Part shown: in pieces, positions 26,097-35,654 of the stretch
How the letters are laid out: each line of letters starts with the position of its first letter
Position numbering within the stretch: position 1 is the stretch's first letter
Assembly: GCA_035384605.1 (NCBI GenBank)
Contig: DAOOIV010000028.1
Coordinates: forward strand, 1 to 49,973
Direction of reading: 5' to 3'
From: Phycisphaerae bacterium
Lineage (GTDB): Bacteria > Planctomycetota > Phycisphaerae > UBA1845 > PWPN01
Length of the DNA stretch: 49,973 nt
The notes under the pieces: model-generated
Database searches by the model: none
Told to the model about the DNA's origin: nothing
Seen by the model: the letters and a program-made list of their open reading frames with translations, nothing else
Position numbers and translations under genes: made by a program

Positions 26097-26903
26097 ATGG
26101 GTATCACTGCGATGTATGCCGCTGCGACGGGGATGAAGGCGATGGACACGAAGCTCAACGTCGTGGCCAACAACCTCGCCAACGTCGGTACCGTCGGCTT
26201 CAAGCGCTCGCGCACGAACTTCGAAGACCTGATGTACCAGACCCTCCGTGAGCCGGGCGTCAAGGACATCAACGATGAGCCCAACCCGTACGGAATCCTG
26301 GTCGGACTGGGCGCCGCTGTGTCAGGGACGCAGCTTGATTTCCGCGTGGGCAGCGCGGAGCAGACGGACAAGCCTCTTGACGTCATGATCCAGGGAGAGG
26401 GCTTTTTCCAGGTCACCACGTATTACAACGGCGAGGAAATCAGAGCATACACGAGGGCGGGCAATTTCTTCCGCAACGCCAACGGGCAACTCGTGCTCGG
26501 CAACACGGACGGCTCGGTGTTGGAGCCTCGGATCACACTGGGTGAGGACGACCGGGAGATCGAGATCGATGCCGCCGGTCGCGTCTCGGCCATTCAGGGC
26601 GCCGGCCCCGACCGGACCGACATCGGGCAGATCGAGCTGGCCCGGTTCATCAATCCCGAAGGACTCAAGAGCATCGGTCAGAACCTGTACGTCGAAACCG
26701 ACGCCTCCGGCCCGCCCATCACCGGTAACCCGATGGAGAACGGTATGGGCAGCCTGCAGAACCGGATGCTCGAATTGAGCAACGTTGAGCCGGTGCGCGA
26801 ACTGGTGGACCTGATTTTCACGCAGCGGGGCTTCGAGCTGAACTCGCAGTCGATTCAGGGGGCCGACGAGATGCTGCGAGTGGTGGCGAATCTGAGACGG
26901 TAG
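26097..26903 (+). CDS. flgG: Flagellar distal rod protein FlgG
   Basis: 268 residues, close to the usual 260. The N-terminus MYAAATGMKAMDTKLNVVANNLANVGTVGFKRSR carries the rod signature, and the FEDLMYQTLREPG loop is typical of FlgG rather than FlgF. The core shows VMIQGEGFFQV and YTRAGNFFRNANGQLV, and the C-terminus NVEPVRELVDLIFTQRGFELNSQSIQGADEMLRVVANLRR is nearly canonical. FlgG builds the distal rod that passes through the P- and L-rings encoded downstream. A 185-base spacer (26904-27088) with no visible gene follows. Confidence 0.96.
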   Translation: MGITAMYAAATGMKAMDTKLNVVANNLANVGTVGFKRSRTNFEDLMYQTLREPGVKDINDEPNPYGILVGLGAAVSGTQLDFRVGSAEQTDKPLDVMIQGEGFFQVTTYYNGEEIRAYTRAGNFFRNANGQLVLGNTDGSVLEPRITLGEDDREIEIDAAGRVSAIQGAGPDRTDIGQIELARFINPEGLKSIGQNLYVETDASGPPITGNPMENGMGSLQNRMLELSNVEPVRELVDLIFTQRGFELNSQSIQGADEMLRVVANLRR

Positions 26904-27088
26904 CCGTGAACGGCGGCCGCGAACACCGCGGCGAAGGCGACCAACAATGGATATCGGTCGTGACGACACTGACGGATGACCACGGAGCGGAAACGGCAGC
27001 GAGGTGACAGCCAGGCATGGGTGACAGTCGGTAGCGGGTACAGGGAGTGAGCTGCCCGCGGGAGACCCTTGCGACGCGGAGGTCGTCG

Positions 27089-28318
27089 ATGCAGGATGCA
27101 GCAAGGACAATCTGGTGCGGCACAAAGCGACGAAGTGATCGCCGGGGCCGGTGGCTGATTCGATGCGCTGCGGCCTGTGGCCTGGCAGTGATTCTGCCGA
27201 CCCAGGCACGGGGAACGACTCCCGCGTCGCAGCCGACGACCGAGCGTTCCCACCCCAATCAGGAAATAACCGCCCGGCTGCACGACACGGCCATCGTCAA
27301 CGACGACCAGGTCACCCTGGGCGACATCGCTGAAATCCACGGAGACCTTGTCGGCCTGGCCGCGTCTTGCCCGATCATCCTTTCCCCGAAGCCGGGTTAT
27401 TCCCTCTCCCTGACAATTGATGATGTTCAGAAGGCCTTGGCCGACCGCGGCGCGAACCTCGCACACTGGACCTTCCGCGGAAGCAGTCGGTGTACCGTTA
27501 CCAGGCCGATTCGTCGAGAGAACCAGACGTGTCCGTCGTCTAAGCGGTCCGGCGATCGCTCCGCTGGCCCGAAAACCGTGCCGGAAGTGCCGGACCGAAC
27601 GACGACCGAGACGACCCCCGGTGCAGCCGCGGTCAGCCCGGACACCTTGGGCGGGGCGATGCATCGGTTCATTCGACAGCGCTTGGCTGAATTGGGCGGC
27701 ACGCCTGTGATCCAGTTCCCCAAAACACTTTCTCGTCAGTTGGAGTTGTCCAAACCCACATATGAGTTTCGCGTTGACTCCCGAAGCAATGAGCTGCTCG
27801 GTCTTGTGCCGCTCGATGTGACCATCATCGATCCGGACGGGCAGGAACAGGCACTGCAGGTCTCCGCGAAGGTCTCACTGCGCAAGGCCGTGCTCGTTGC
27901 CGGCCGGCCGATCAACAGAGGCGCCGTGGTTGCAGCCTCCGACATCACCTTGCAGGAGCAGATCTTCGATCGCGTCGAGGATGTCGGTTTGGCCCGCCCG
28001 GCCGCGATCATCGGGCAACGAGCCAGACGCTTCATCAACAAGGGGGACAAGCTTCTAGCCAGGGATTTCGAACCGCTGCCCCTTGTCTACCGCAATGATC
28101 TTGTCACCGTTCTTATCGACCGCGGAAACCTGCGCATCAAGGGGACCGCCAGAGCGCTGGGCTCCGGCGCATTTGGAGACGTGATTGACGTTCGCAATGA
28201 GATGGGTGAGCGATCCGCAGGACGGTTCTCGGCGGTCGTCGTCGGCGCCAAGACGGTTGAAGTCACAGGTGAGGATCGACCGACCACGACCGCGCCGGCG
28301 GATAGAGGGGCGATGTAA
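27089..28318 (+). CDS. flgA: P-ring assembly chaperone FlgA
   Basis: 409 residues, longer than the ~220 of enterobacterial FlgA. A signal peptide or N-terminal membrane helix lies near 20-42. A central low-complexity Pro/Thr/Arg segment (about 140-190) separates the N-terminal region from the conserved C-terminal SAF/ChapFlgA part: VLVAGRPINRGAVVAASDITLQEQ, IIGQRARRFINKGDKLLARDF, DLVTVLIDRGNLRIKGTARALGSGAFGDVIDVRN. FlgA assists FlgI polymerisation in the periplasm. The start has GGAGG six bases upstream. The stop TAA overlaps the flgH ATG by one base. Confidence 0.9.
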   Translation: MQDAARTIWCGTKRRSDRRGRWLIRCAAACGLAVILPTQARGTTPASQPTTERSHPNQEITARLHDTAIVNDDQVTLGDIAEIHGDLVGLAASCPIILSPKPGYSLSLTIDDVQKALADRGANLAHWTFRGSSRCTVTRPIRRENQTCPSSKRSGDRSAGPKTVPEVPDRTTTETTPGAAAVSPDTLGGAMHRFIRQRLAELGGTPVIQFPKTLSRQLELSKPTYEFRVDSRSNELLGLVPLDVTIIDPDGQEQALQVSAKVSLRKAVLVAGRPINRGAVVAASDITLQEQIFDRVEDVGLARPAAIIGQRARRFINKGDKLLARDFEPLPLVYRNDLVTVLIDRGNLRIKGTARALGSGAFGDVIDVRNEMGERSAGRFSAVVVGAKTVEVTGEDRPTTTAPADRGAM

Positions 28319-29061
28319 TGTCACGAATGACGCCGTTCGTTCTCGGAGTTTGCTTGTTGGCCTCCCAGGCGGCCTCGCAGAGTTCGTCCCTGTGGCGGGT
28401 CCCGCCGGCGGATCATCGCCTGCAGGCGGAAACCTCGGCCCAGGGCCCTGCGCCCGGAGGCTTCGTCGCGGCTCCTCTCAGGGAGGACGTCAGCCCGGCT
28501 ACGCGGTCGATCGAGGCGGTTTCGCTGATTGCCATTCCCCGTACGCAGCCCCGCAAGTTCCGACCTCACGATCTGGTCACCATCATCGTCAAGCAGAAAA
28601 AGTCATACGAGTCGGAAGCCAAGATGGACACCGAGAGAAAGTGGGACATCAACGGAAAGCTGAGCGAATGGTTCCGTTTCCACGAGGACCACAAACTCGG
28701 CACGGACAGCCTCCGATTCGGTCAGCCCGGCTTCAAGTTCAAATTCAACAACAAGTACGAGAATGACGGCGAGAACGGGCGAGAAGACAAGTTCGAGACC
28801 CGGATCCAGGCCACGGTCGTGGACGTGAAGCCCAACGGCAACCTCGTGCTGGAGGCCCATCAACAGGAAACCCACGACGACGAGATCATCGATCTGACGC
28901 TGACCGGCGTCTGCCGCAGCGAAGACGTAACCCCGGCGAACACCATTCTCAGCACTCAGGTCGCGGAAATGGTTCTCGTCGAAAAGAACAGCGGCGCAAT
29001 GCGTGACGCGACTCAAAGAGGTTGGATCCCCCGGCTGCTTGACTGGGCAAAGCCCTTCTGA
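28318..29061 (+). CDS. flgH: Flagellar L-ring protein FlgH
   Basis: 247 residues. FlgH forms the outer-membrane bushing of the flagellum. The family core is clear: RPHDLVTIIVKQKKSYESEAK, the FETRIQATVVDVKPNGNLVLEA block and LTGVCRSEDVTPANTILSTQVAEMVLVEKNSGA near the C-terminus. FlgH is normally a lipoprotein, but here the signal peptide reads LGVCLLASQAASQSS, with no convincing lipobox; signal peptidase I cleavage near AAS-QSS seems as likely. It is translationally coupled to flgA. Confidence 0.93.
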   Translation: MSRMTPFVLGVCLLASQAASQSSSLWRVPPADHRLQAETSAQGPAPGGFVAAPLREDVSPATRSIEAVSLIAIPRTQPRKFRPHDLVTIIVKQKKSYESEAKMDTERKWDINGKLSEWFRFHEDHKLGTDSLRFGQPGFKFKFNNKYENDGENGREDKFETRIQATVVDVKPNGNLVLEAHQQETHDDEIIDLTLTGVCRSEDVTPANTILSTQVAEMVLVEKNSGAMRDATQRGWIPRLLDWAKPF

Positions 29062-29092
29062 CCGGGCGGAAGAATCCGGCGGGAGAATCTGA

Positions 29093-30304
29093 ATGCGGCG
29101 GGTGGATGCGAGATCGAGAGAGTCAGTGATGAAGGGCGAGAAACGCGTATTCCGGCTTCTGGCAACGGCCCTGATTGTGGGTCTGGCTGTGCCCGCCGCC
29201 ATGGCGGTCAAGATCGGCGATATCACGCATTTGCAGGGCTCGCGGGTCAACCGCTTGGTAGGCTACGGGCTGGTGGTCGGCCTGAACGGCACTGGCGACG
29301 GCGGTAGCTACATGCCAGCGATGCAGGCCCTGGCCAAGGCCCACGAGCGATTCGCCAATCCGGTGGTCACTCTGCAGGAACTGAAGAATGTCAAAAACGT
29401 GGCCATTGTTCTGGTCGAGGCTTCTCTACCGCGCGACGGAGCCCGCGAAGGGGAGCGCATCGACGTGCAGGTGAGTAGCATCGGGGCGGCCAAGAGCCTG
29501 CTCGGCGGCCGCCTGCTGGTTACCCCCTTGGTCGGTCCCCATCCGCAGGACACGCGCGGGGCAATGGCCTTGGCGTCCGGACCGCTGCATGTCGAAGATC
29601 CCGCCCTTCCGACCGTCGCGAAAATCGTGCAGGGCGCCACGCTCGAACAGGACTGGATCCACAACTACGTTGCCCTGGGAAGAGAACTCGCAATCGCCCG
29701 AAATCGTGATGCCGGTCAGAGCCTGGCCTGGCTCCGTCCCGATGAGCCCTACGTCACGCTGGTCATCGATGAGAGTGTCGCCGGATGGGGCGTCGCCAAC
29801 ACCATTGCCCAGGCGATCAATGCGGACGTGGCGATCAGCGCCGGTGCGGCCGACGATCCCGCCGCCCAGATCGCCGTGGCCTGCGATCCGCGAACCGTCG
29901 CGGTTCGCCTTCCGGAAGCGGAACGAAACGACCCGGCCGCGTTTCTGGCACGCCTGGAAATCCTCGATCTCTTCATGCAGTTCGCCGAGGCCCGCGTCAC
30001 GATCAACCGGAGAACCGGAACCATCGTCATGACCGGCGACGTGGAAATCGCGCCGGCCGTCATTTCGCACAAAGGCCTGACGGTCGAGACGTTGGTACCC
30101 GAACCTGCTCCGACGCCTGAGAATCCGAGAGTGGTCAGGCAGGAGTTTGTCGGTCTTGACCCCGGGCACAAGGGCGGCGCGAAGCTCGCGGACTTGCTCG
30201 ACGCACTGAACCGGCTTCAGGTGCCGGCCGCCGACAAGATCGCGATCATCGATCAATTGAAGAAGACGGGCAAGTTGTACGCCACGGTCGTTGAGGAGCA
30301 GTAG
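29093..30304 (+). CDS. flgI: Flagellar P-ring protein FlgI
   Basis: 403 residues. After the signal peptide (RLLATALIVGLAVPAAMA) the mature protein opens KIGDITHLQGSRVNRLVGYGLVVGLNGTGD, the FlgI hallmark. Further blocks are MQALAKAH..., VKNVAIVLVEASLP, GERIDVQVSSIGAAKSLLGGRLLVTPL and a typical C-terminus KLADLLDALNRLQVPAADKIAIIDQLKKTGKLYA. FlgI forms the ring in the peptidoglycan layer. Two starts are possible: 29093 with GGGAG upstream, or 29129 giving a shorter signal peptide of more usual length. Confidence 0.95.
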   Translation: MRRVDARSRESVMKGEKRVFRLLATALIVGLAVPAAMAVKIGDITHLQGSRVNRLVGYGLVVGLNGTGDGGSYMPAMQALAKAHERFANPVVTLQELKNVKNVAIVLVEASLPRDGAREGERIDVQVSSIGAAKSLLGGRLLVTPLVGPHPQDTRGAMALASGPLHVEDPALPTVAKIVQGATLEQDWIHNYVALGRELAIARNRDAGQSLAWLRPDEPYVTLVIDESVAGWGVANTIAQAINADVAISAGAADDPAAQIAVACDPRTVAVRLPEAERNDPAAFLARLEILDLFMQFAEARVTINRRTGTIVMTGDVEIAPAVISHKGLTVETLVPEPAPTPENPRVVRQEFVGLDPGHKGGAKLADLLDALNRLQVPAADKIAIIDQLKKTGKLYATVVEEQ

Positions 30305-30347
30305 CCGGTGGACATGAAACCCGGCCGGACCGCGAGGAGCCGAACGA

Positions 30348-30650
30348 ATGAGCGATTTACGAGTGAATTCCGTCCTTCAGAGCCCGCCACAAGCAACGGC
30401 TGCGGTCAACAAAGGCCGCCCGGCATTGCGAAAGGCTGTGGGCGAGGTGGTCGGTACGGTGTTCTATGGTCCTATGCTGCGGATCGCACGCAATAGCAGG
30501 ATCGAGGGGAAATACGGGCACGGGGGACGCGGGGAGAAGGTCTTCCAGGCTCAACTCGATCAGGAGTTCCTGAGTCGTGCGGGCGGCCGCATGCGTAACA
30601 GCCTGACCGAGGCGATTTGCAGCCGTCTGGCCGGGGGAAAGGAAGGTTGA
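30348..30650 (+). CDS. flgJ: Rod-binding protein, FlgJ N-terminal domain only
   Basis: 100 residues. The sequence AVGEVVGTVFYGPMLRIARN and the closing GEKVFQAQLDQEFLSRAGGRMRNSLTEAICSRL fit the rod-binding domain of FlgJ, which caps the growing rod. The C-terminal peptidoglycan hydrolase domain of enterobacterial FlgJ is absent, as in most bacteria outside the Proteobacteria, so a separate muralytic enzyme must open the wall. GAGGAG lies nine bases before the ATG. The stop is two bases before the flgN start. Confidence 0.8.
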   Translation: MSDLRVNSVLQSPPQATAAVNKGRPALRKAVGEVVGTVFYGPMLRIARNSRIEGKYGHGGRGEKVFQAQLDQEFLSRAGGRMRNSLTEAICSRLAGGKEG

Positions 30651-30652
30651 CA

Positions 30653-31174
30653 GTGACGCAGGTGAAAGCGGACAACCTGGCAAAAGAGCTCGTTCGCCTC
30701 CTGAACGACATGGCGGGCATCCACGAGGAGCTGACGGTGCTGATGCGCAGCAAACTGGAGGCAATACGCCGGGCGGACGGCGATGCGATTCAATCCGTCA
30801 CCGTTCGCGAAACGGCTCTTGCCAACAGGCTGGCCGAACGCGAGGGGCTTCGCCGCGACCTCGTCCGCAACATTCTTCGAGAGCTCGGAATGAGTTCCCG
30901 AAAACCGCAGAACATCAGAATGACCGAACTCGCGGAGTGCTTTGCCGAGCCGCGACGCAGCCGGATCCTCGTCGCGACCACGGGGTTGCGGGCAAGGCTC
31001 GAGCAGATCGAACGGCTCAGTGCCACGACCAGGATGATTACCACGGAAATGCTCCGTCATATGGAAGAAATCATTGGGGTAATGACCTCAGGCGGGCCGA
31101 CGACGGGCGTGTACTCGAGGGCGGGAAGCCGCGAGACCTCCGGTCGGGCAAGCGTGTTCGAGGCGGTGGGATGA
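30653..31174 (+). CDS. flgN: FlgN-like chaperone for FlgK/FlgL
   Basis: 173 residues starting with GTG, six bases after AGGAAGG. The N-terminal two thirds is a long helical hairpin (LAKELVRLLNDMAGIHEELTVLMRSKLEAIRRAD; TALANRLAEREGLRRDLVRNILREL), the FlgN fold. FlgN binds the C-terminal helices of FlgK and FlgL in the cytoplasm and takes them to the export gate. Its place directly ahead of flgK and flgL supports the call, because sequence conservation in this family is low. The last 40 residues are probably disordered. Confidence 0.8.
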   Translation: MTQVKADNLAKELVRLLNDMAGIHEELTVLMRSKLEAIRRADGDAIQSVTVRETALANRLAEREGLRRDLVRNILRELGMSSRKPQNIRMTELAECFAEPRRSRILVATTGLRARLEQIERLSATTRMITTEMLRHMEEIIGVMTSGGPTTGVYSRAGSRETSGRASVFEAVG

Positions 31175-31177
31175 ATC

Positions 31178-32893
31178 ATGGGCTTGATTAACGGCGCATT
31201 ACAGATCGGCAAGACGGCGCTTCTGGCTTATCAAAGCGCACTGCAGGTGACGGGCAATAACGTCGCCAACGCCGGCAGCTCCACATATACGCGCCAGACG
31301 CCCGTGCTTCAGCCGGTGATCGGCGGCGCCATTCCCGAAGGCTTTATGCCCGGTGGCGGCGTCGCCCTTGCGGACTTGCGACGCAACATCGATGAGTCCC
31401 TCATGAACCGGCTGCGCATCGCAACCAGCCAGATGGCTATGGTCACGGTGCAGCAGCAGAACATCGGACGCATCGAAAGCACAATGAACGAACTCAGCGA
31501 GGTCGACCTCTCCACGCTGCTTCAGGCGTTTTTCAATTCCTTCAGCGCCCTCCAGAACGAGCCGCAGAGCTTGGCGCAGCGGGACATCGTCCTGAGCGCC
31601 GCCACCTCCCTGATCTCGGCCCTTCGGCAGCAGCGGGGCGATGTCCTGGCCTTGAGGGACGAACTCAATAACCAGATTCAGCGCGACACCGAGAGGGCCG
31701 CCAAGCTCGTCGAGAACATCCGGGACCTGAATGTGCGAATCGTGGCCATGGAAGGGGGCGGTCAGTTCGGAGCCAACGCCCTCAGGGACCAGCGGGACCA
31801 GTATCTGGCCGAGCTCGCCGAAATCATCCAGGTCCAGGTGCGGGAGCAACCCGACGGCAGCGTCAACGTCTATGTCGGCAACGAATTGCTCATTCAGGGC
31901 GGGATGAGTCGAGGTCTCACGTGCACGCTGGACAACACCGACGGCATCATCCGCGCCACCGTCCGCTTTGCGGATAACAACGGCAATGTGGCCTTGTGGG
32001 GGGGGCGGCTCGCCGGCCTCCAGAAGGCCAGGGACGAGCAGGTTTTGCCACACGTCGAACAACTCAACAGCCTGGCGGCTGCCCTGATTCAGGAAGTCAA
32101 CAAGGTCCACGCCTCCGGCCAGGGGTTGTCAAGCGGCGGATGGTTTACCGACGTTGCCGGCACCTATGACGTCAACGACGCGAACCTGGCTCTCAACGAC
32201 GCCCGGATCGGCCTTGACCTGATCCCTCGAAACGGATCGTTCCTGATCACGCTGACCGATTCGACCGGCGTCGCGACAACCACCCTGATCACCGTTGACC
32301 TGGACGGAATCGGAACCGACGACTCCCTGAATTCGCTGGCTGCGAAAATCAATGCGACGGTCGCAAACCTCACCGCGACCGTGACCTCCGACAACCGGCT
32401 CGAGCTCGCCGCCGCCGACGGCTACACGATGACCTTTGCCGAAGACACCTCATACGTCCTGGCGGCCCTGGGGATAAACACGTTCTTCTCCGGGAAGGAC
32501 GCTATGGACATCGGCATCAATGAGATGTTGCTCGAAAACCCGGCCCGGCTGGCCGCCGCCACCGACCGCACCTCAGGAGATGGAACCAACGCCGCCAGGC
32601 TTGCGGCCCTGGGCAACGAACCGGTCGCGGCGATCGGCAATCAGAGCCTGGTCGAATTCTATAACCTGATTGTCAATAACGTGGCCATCAAGGGTGCTGC
32701 CGCCAAGGCCGACGTCGAAGCCCACGACGCGGTGACCACGGCCCTCTCAACGCAGCGGGAGTCGCTCAGCGGCGTCAGCCTCGACGAAGAGACCATCATG
32801 CTGCTTAAGCTGGAACGATCGTTCCAGGGGGCCGCGAGATTCACCTCGGTGGTGGATCGGCTGATCGAGGAAATGCTGGGGATTCTAGGATAG
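31178..32893 (+). CDS. flgK: Hook-filament junction protein FlgK (HAP1)
   Basis: 571 residues. The N-terminus GLINGALQIGKTALLAYQSALQVTGNNVANAGSSTYTRQTPVL is diagnostic. A long helical region (INDLLQ-like DLSTLLQAFFNSFSALQNEPQSLAQRDIVLSAAT) follows. The C-terminal helix closes with SLDEETIMLLKLERSFQGAARFTSVVDRLIEEMLGIL, the FlgK signature. FlgK is the first junction protein on the hook and is exported with the help of FlgN. The ATG lies three bases after the flgN stop, so coupling is likely; the ribosome site is weak. Confidence 0.96.
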   Translation: MGLINGALQIGKTALLAYQSALQVTGNNVANAGSSTYTRQTPVLQPVIGGAIPEGFMPGGGVALADLRRNIDESLMNRLRIATSQMAMVTVQQQNIGRIESTMNELSEVDLSTLLQAFFNSFSALQNEPQSLAQRDIVLSAATSLISALRQQRGDVLALRDELNNQIQRDTERAAKLVENIRDLNVRIVAMEGGGQFGANALRDQRDQYLAELAEIIQVQVREQPDGSVNVYVGNELLIQGGMSRGLTCTLDNTDGIIRATVRFADNNGNVALWGGRLAGLQKARDEQVLPHVEQLNSLAAALIQEVNKVHASGQGLSSGGWFTDVAGTYDVNDANLALNDARIGLDLIPRNGSFLITLTDSTGVATTTLITVDLDGIGTDDSLNSLAAKINATVANLTATVTSDNRLELAAADGYTMTFAEDTSYVLAALGINTFFSGKDAMDIGINEMLLENPARLAAATDRTSGDGTNAARLAALGNEPVAAIGNQSLVEFYNLIVNNVAIKGAAAKADVEAHDAVTTALSTQRESLSGVSLDEETIMLLKLERSFQGAARFTSVVDRLIEEMLGILG

Positions 32894-32957
32894 ACGCGCA
32901 AAAGGTGCCGCTTGCCCGCCAAGCGGCCACCGGAATCGCACAAGGCGGACGGAACGT

Positions 32958-34913
32958 ATGGCGATATCGGCGATCAACATCACGAGAACGAGCTTCAACC
33001 TGCAGACGCTTTCGCTGCTGGACTCTCTGCGCCAGAACACGCTGAAGATCTTTCTTGAGCAGAATCGACTGGCAACCGGTAACAGGATTACCGCCCCAAG
33101 CGATGACCCTGTCGGTGCGGGATCTGCGGTCCGGATGACCGAGATTCTCGATCGCCAGGAACAGATCCTCGCCAACATCAAGTACGCCGATGGCTTCCTT
33201 TCGGCCACCGACAACGCCGTCAGCGAGATCAGTCGGTTGCTTACCGACGCCCATTCCATCGCACTGGAAATGGTCAATAGCTTCAGCAGCCAGGAACAGC
33301 GCGACTCGATGGCCGAGGTGGTCAAGAGCATCATCCAGGAATTGGTGATGGTCGGCAACCGTACCTTTGGCGATGTGTACCTCTTCGGTGGGCGGAAGAC
33401 CGATTCCGTGCCCTTCAGCGAGGAAAACGGAGGCGTCGTCTACCGCGGCGACACCAAGTCTCTGACCGCGCATGTCGATCGCTTCCTGGATGCCCCGTTC
33501 AACATTTCCGGCGACGAACTGTTCGGCTCGCTCAGCGGCAAGGTAACCGGTTGGGTGGACCTTGATCCGTCCCTGACCGGCGACACCCGACTGGTCGACA
33601 TGGGCGGCACGACGGGCAGGGGAATCGACACCAGCGGGCTGCTGCGCATCTCGCTGGACGTCCCGGCGGTCAGCTTCACCGTGGATCTGAGTAACGCCGA
33701 CACCGCCCAGAATGTAATCGATATGATTAACGACGCCGCAGCACGGGCTGGGTTGAATGTAGGTCCGGGCTTGGACTTCAATGCTTCGTACAACCCGAGC
33801 CTCAACGGCTTCCAGATCGACGTCGGCGCGGGAAACGTGAGTGTGCAGGATGTCGGCGGCGGCGTAACGGGCCGTGACCTGGGCCTTGTCGGTACCGCGG
33901 CCGGAAGCCTCGTCGGGGCCGACCTCCAACCCAGACTCGTTCCCATGACTACCGTCGCGTCGCTGTTCGGCGGAGCAGGGGCTGCTTTGGGATCAATCAT
34001 CATCACGAATGATAATCTCACTGCAACCGTCGACCTGAGCTCGGCTGTCACCATTCAGGACATCCTCAACGCCGTCGGCAGCGCCGGCGTCAAAGTCAAG
34101 GCTCAGATTAATGAGGCTGGCACGGGTCTTGACGTCATCAATCTGGTCTCCGGGTTGGAGATGCGCATCGGCGAGGCCGGCGACGGCTCGGGCACCGCCG
34201 AGGTCCTCGGCATTCGCTCGATGTACGCCGACACGCCGTTGAGCCGGTTGAACAACGGTCGGGGCGTGGAGTTCCGAGCGGATCACGACGACCTGCTGAT
34301 TAATACCAAGGATGGAAACAGCTTCACCGTGGATCTCGACGGCTGTCTCACCGTTCAGGACGTCCTTGACCGAATCAACGCCGCGGCGGGCGGGGCGGTC
34401 ACGGCTTCGCTTGCCCTGACCGGAAACGGAATCCGGCTGGTGGATAACACCGGCGGCGGGGGGACGTTCAGCGTCTGCCGTGCCGATCTGTCCCCGGCCA
34501 TTGACGGACTGGGCCTGGAGAAGAGCACGACGGGGAACGAAATCGTCGGCGATGACGTGAACGGGATCGAGCCCGACAGCGTGTTCAGCGCCTTGATCGA
34601 GCTGTACCGGGCCCTCGTGTCGGGCGGGCCCGATGCCGAGCAGCGAATCACAAGCGCCGGTTCCCGGATTCGCGAATTCATCGATCACGCCACTCGCGTC
34701 CAGGGACGCGTGGGCGCCCGGTCGCAGGCAATGCGCACCCGGCTGGAACTCACCGAGGATGCCGTCGTCGCAACCCAAGCCCTGCTGAGCGAAGTGAAGG
34801 ACCTTGATTACACCGAGGCGGTTACGCGCTTTCAGCAGGCTCAGACGATCCTGCAGGCCAACCTGATGACCGGTGCGAGGCTGATGCAGTTGTCGCTCAT
34901 GGATTATCTCTGA
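32958..34913 (+). CDS. flgL: Hook-filament junction protein FlgL (HAP3), enlarged by IN motifs
   Basis: 651 residues, about twice the length of enterobacterial FlgL. The N-terminal D0/D1 region (LQTLSLLDSLRQNTLKIFLEQNRLATGNRITAPSDDPVGAG) and the C-terminal region (RVQGRVGARSQAMRTRLELTEDAVVATQALLSEVKDLDYTEAVTRFQQAQTILQ) are canonical. Between them (about 200-520) lie three flagellin hook IN motifs, each a TVDLS...TIQDILNAI-type strand-helix unit (near 235-260, 355-375 and 455-475). FlgL joins FlgK to flagellin. The insertion should add a bulky outer domain at the junction. After it, 34914-35201 contains no recognisable gene. Confidence 0.95.
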   Translation: MAISAINITRTSFNLQTLSLLDSLRQNTLKIFLEQNRLATGNRITAPSDDPVGAGSAVRMTEILDRQEQILANIKYADGFLSATDNAVSEISRLLTDAHSIALEMVNSFSSQEQRDSMAEVVKSIIQELVMVGNRTFGDVYLFGGRKTDSVPFSEENGGVVYRGDTKSLTAHVDRFLDAPFNISGDELFGSLSGKVTGWVDLDPSLTGDTRLVDMGGTTGRGIDTSGLLRISLDVPAVSFTVDLSNADTAQNVIDMINDAAARAGLNVGPGLDFNASYNPSLNGFQIDVGAGNVSVQDVGGGVTGRDLGLVGTAAGSLVGADLQPRLVPMTTVASLFGGAGAALGSIIITNDNLTATVDLSSAVTIQDILNAVGSAGVKVKAQINEAGTGLDVINLVSGLEMRIGEAGDGSGTAEVLGIRSMYADTPLSRLNNGRGVEFRADHDDLLINTKDGNSFTVDLDGCLTVQDVLDRINAAAGGAVTASLALTGNGIRLVDNTGGGGTFSVCRADLSPAIDGLGLEKSTTGNEIVGDDVNGIEPDSVFSALIELYRALVSGGPDAEQRITSAGSRIREFIDHATRVQGRVGARSQAMRTRLELTEDAVVATQALLSEVKDLDYTEAVTRFQQAQTILQANLMTGARLMQLSLMDYL

Positions 34914-35201
34914 GCCGGCGATGGCGGCGCCGGATGGGGGAGCGGATGAGGCCGGCGGGGAACGAGAGCAAGGACGGGGCGGAGCACGTCGGGCTGCCGG
35001 ACCGACCCACCAGCAGCCCGAAGCCGTGATTGCCCGGCAGCGGTAAGCCGGGTCGCGTTCAGGATGACGCAGGTCGTCCTTCTGCAACTGGAGGTGGTCG
35101 CTGAGACCGGTGGTACGGACGTTACGGATGACGCCGGCCGGTCGACGACATGCAGAAGGACCGCCAATCACCTGGAATGGGTCGAGATGAGGAGAGTCGC
35201 G

Positions 35202-35654
35202 ATGATGATCCAAACGTCGCGCTTTGGACCGCTGGAGGTGGATGAGACAAGGCTGATCCGTTTCGAGAAAGGAATCCTGGGCTTCCCGGATCAGCATGAG
35301 TACGCCCTGATTCAGACGGCCGAGGACAGCGGATTCTACTGGCTTCAGGCCGTCGACCGGGCGGAGCTGGCGTTCGTCGTCTGTGATCCGCGTCTGTTCG
35401 TTCCGGATTACGTGGTTCCGGTGAAACTGGAGGAGCTCACCCAGATCGGGTTGACCGATCCGTCTGGGGCACAGGTGTTTACCATCGTCAACAAGGTGGA
35501 CAGCATCCTCACTGGAAACCTCCAGGGACCGCTGGTGGTCAACGTCGAGACGCGGCAGGCCAAGCAGTTGGTCTTGTCCGACCGCAGATACTCGACCCGC
35601 CATCCGCTGATGAACCTCAGCCGGAAGCCCGAGGCCGTGAGCAAGACGGCCTGA
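35202..35654 (+). CDS. fliW: Flagellar assembly factor FliW
   Basis: 150 residues from the ATG preceded by AGGAGA at six bases; this start gives the usual family length, and open frame upstream to 35064 is not conserved-looking. Family blocks are QTSRFGPLEVDETRLIRFEKGILGFPDQHEYALIQ, FYWLQAVDRAELAFVVCDP and the closing NLQGPLVVNVETRQAKQLVLSD. FliW binds either flagellin or CsrA: free flagellin removes FliW from CsrA, which then blocks flagellin translation. The neighbours csrA and fliC1 are exactly the partners of this switch. Confidence 0.96.
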   Translation: MMIQTSRFGPLEVDETRLIRFEKGILGFPDQHEYALIQTAEDSGFYWLQAVDRAELAFVVCDPRLFVPDYVVPVKLEELTQIGLTDPSGAQVFTIVNKVDSILTGNLQGPLVVNVETRQAKQLVLSDRRYSTRHPLMNLSRKPEAVSKTA

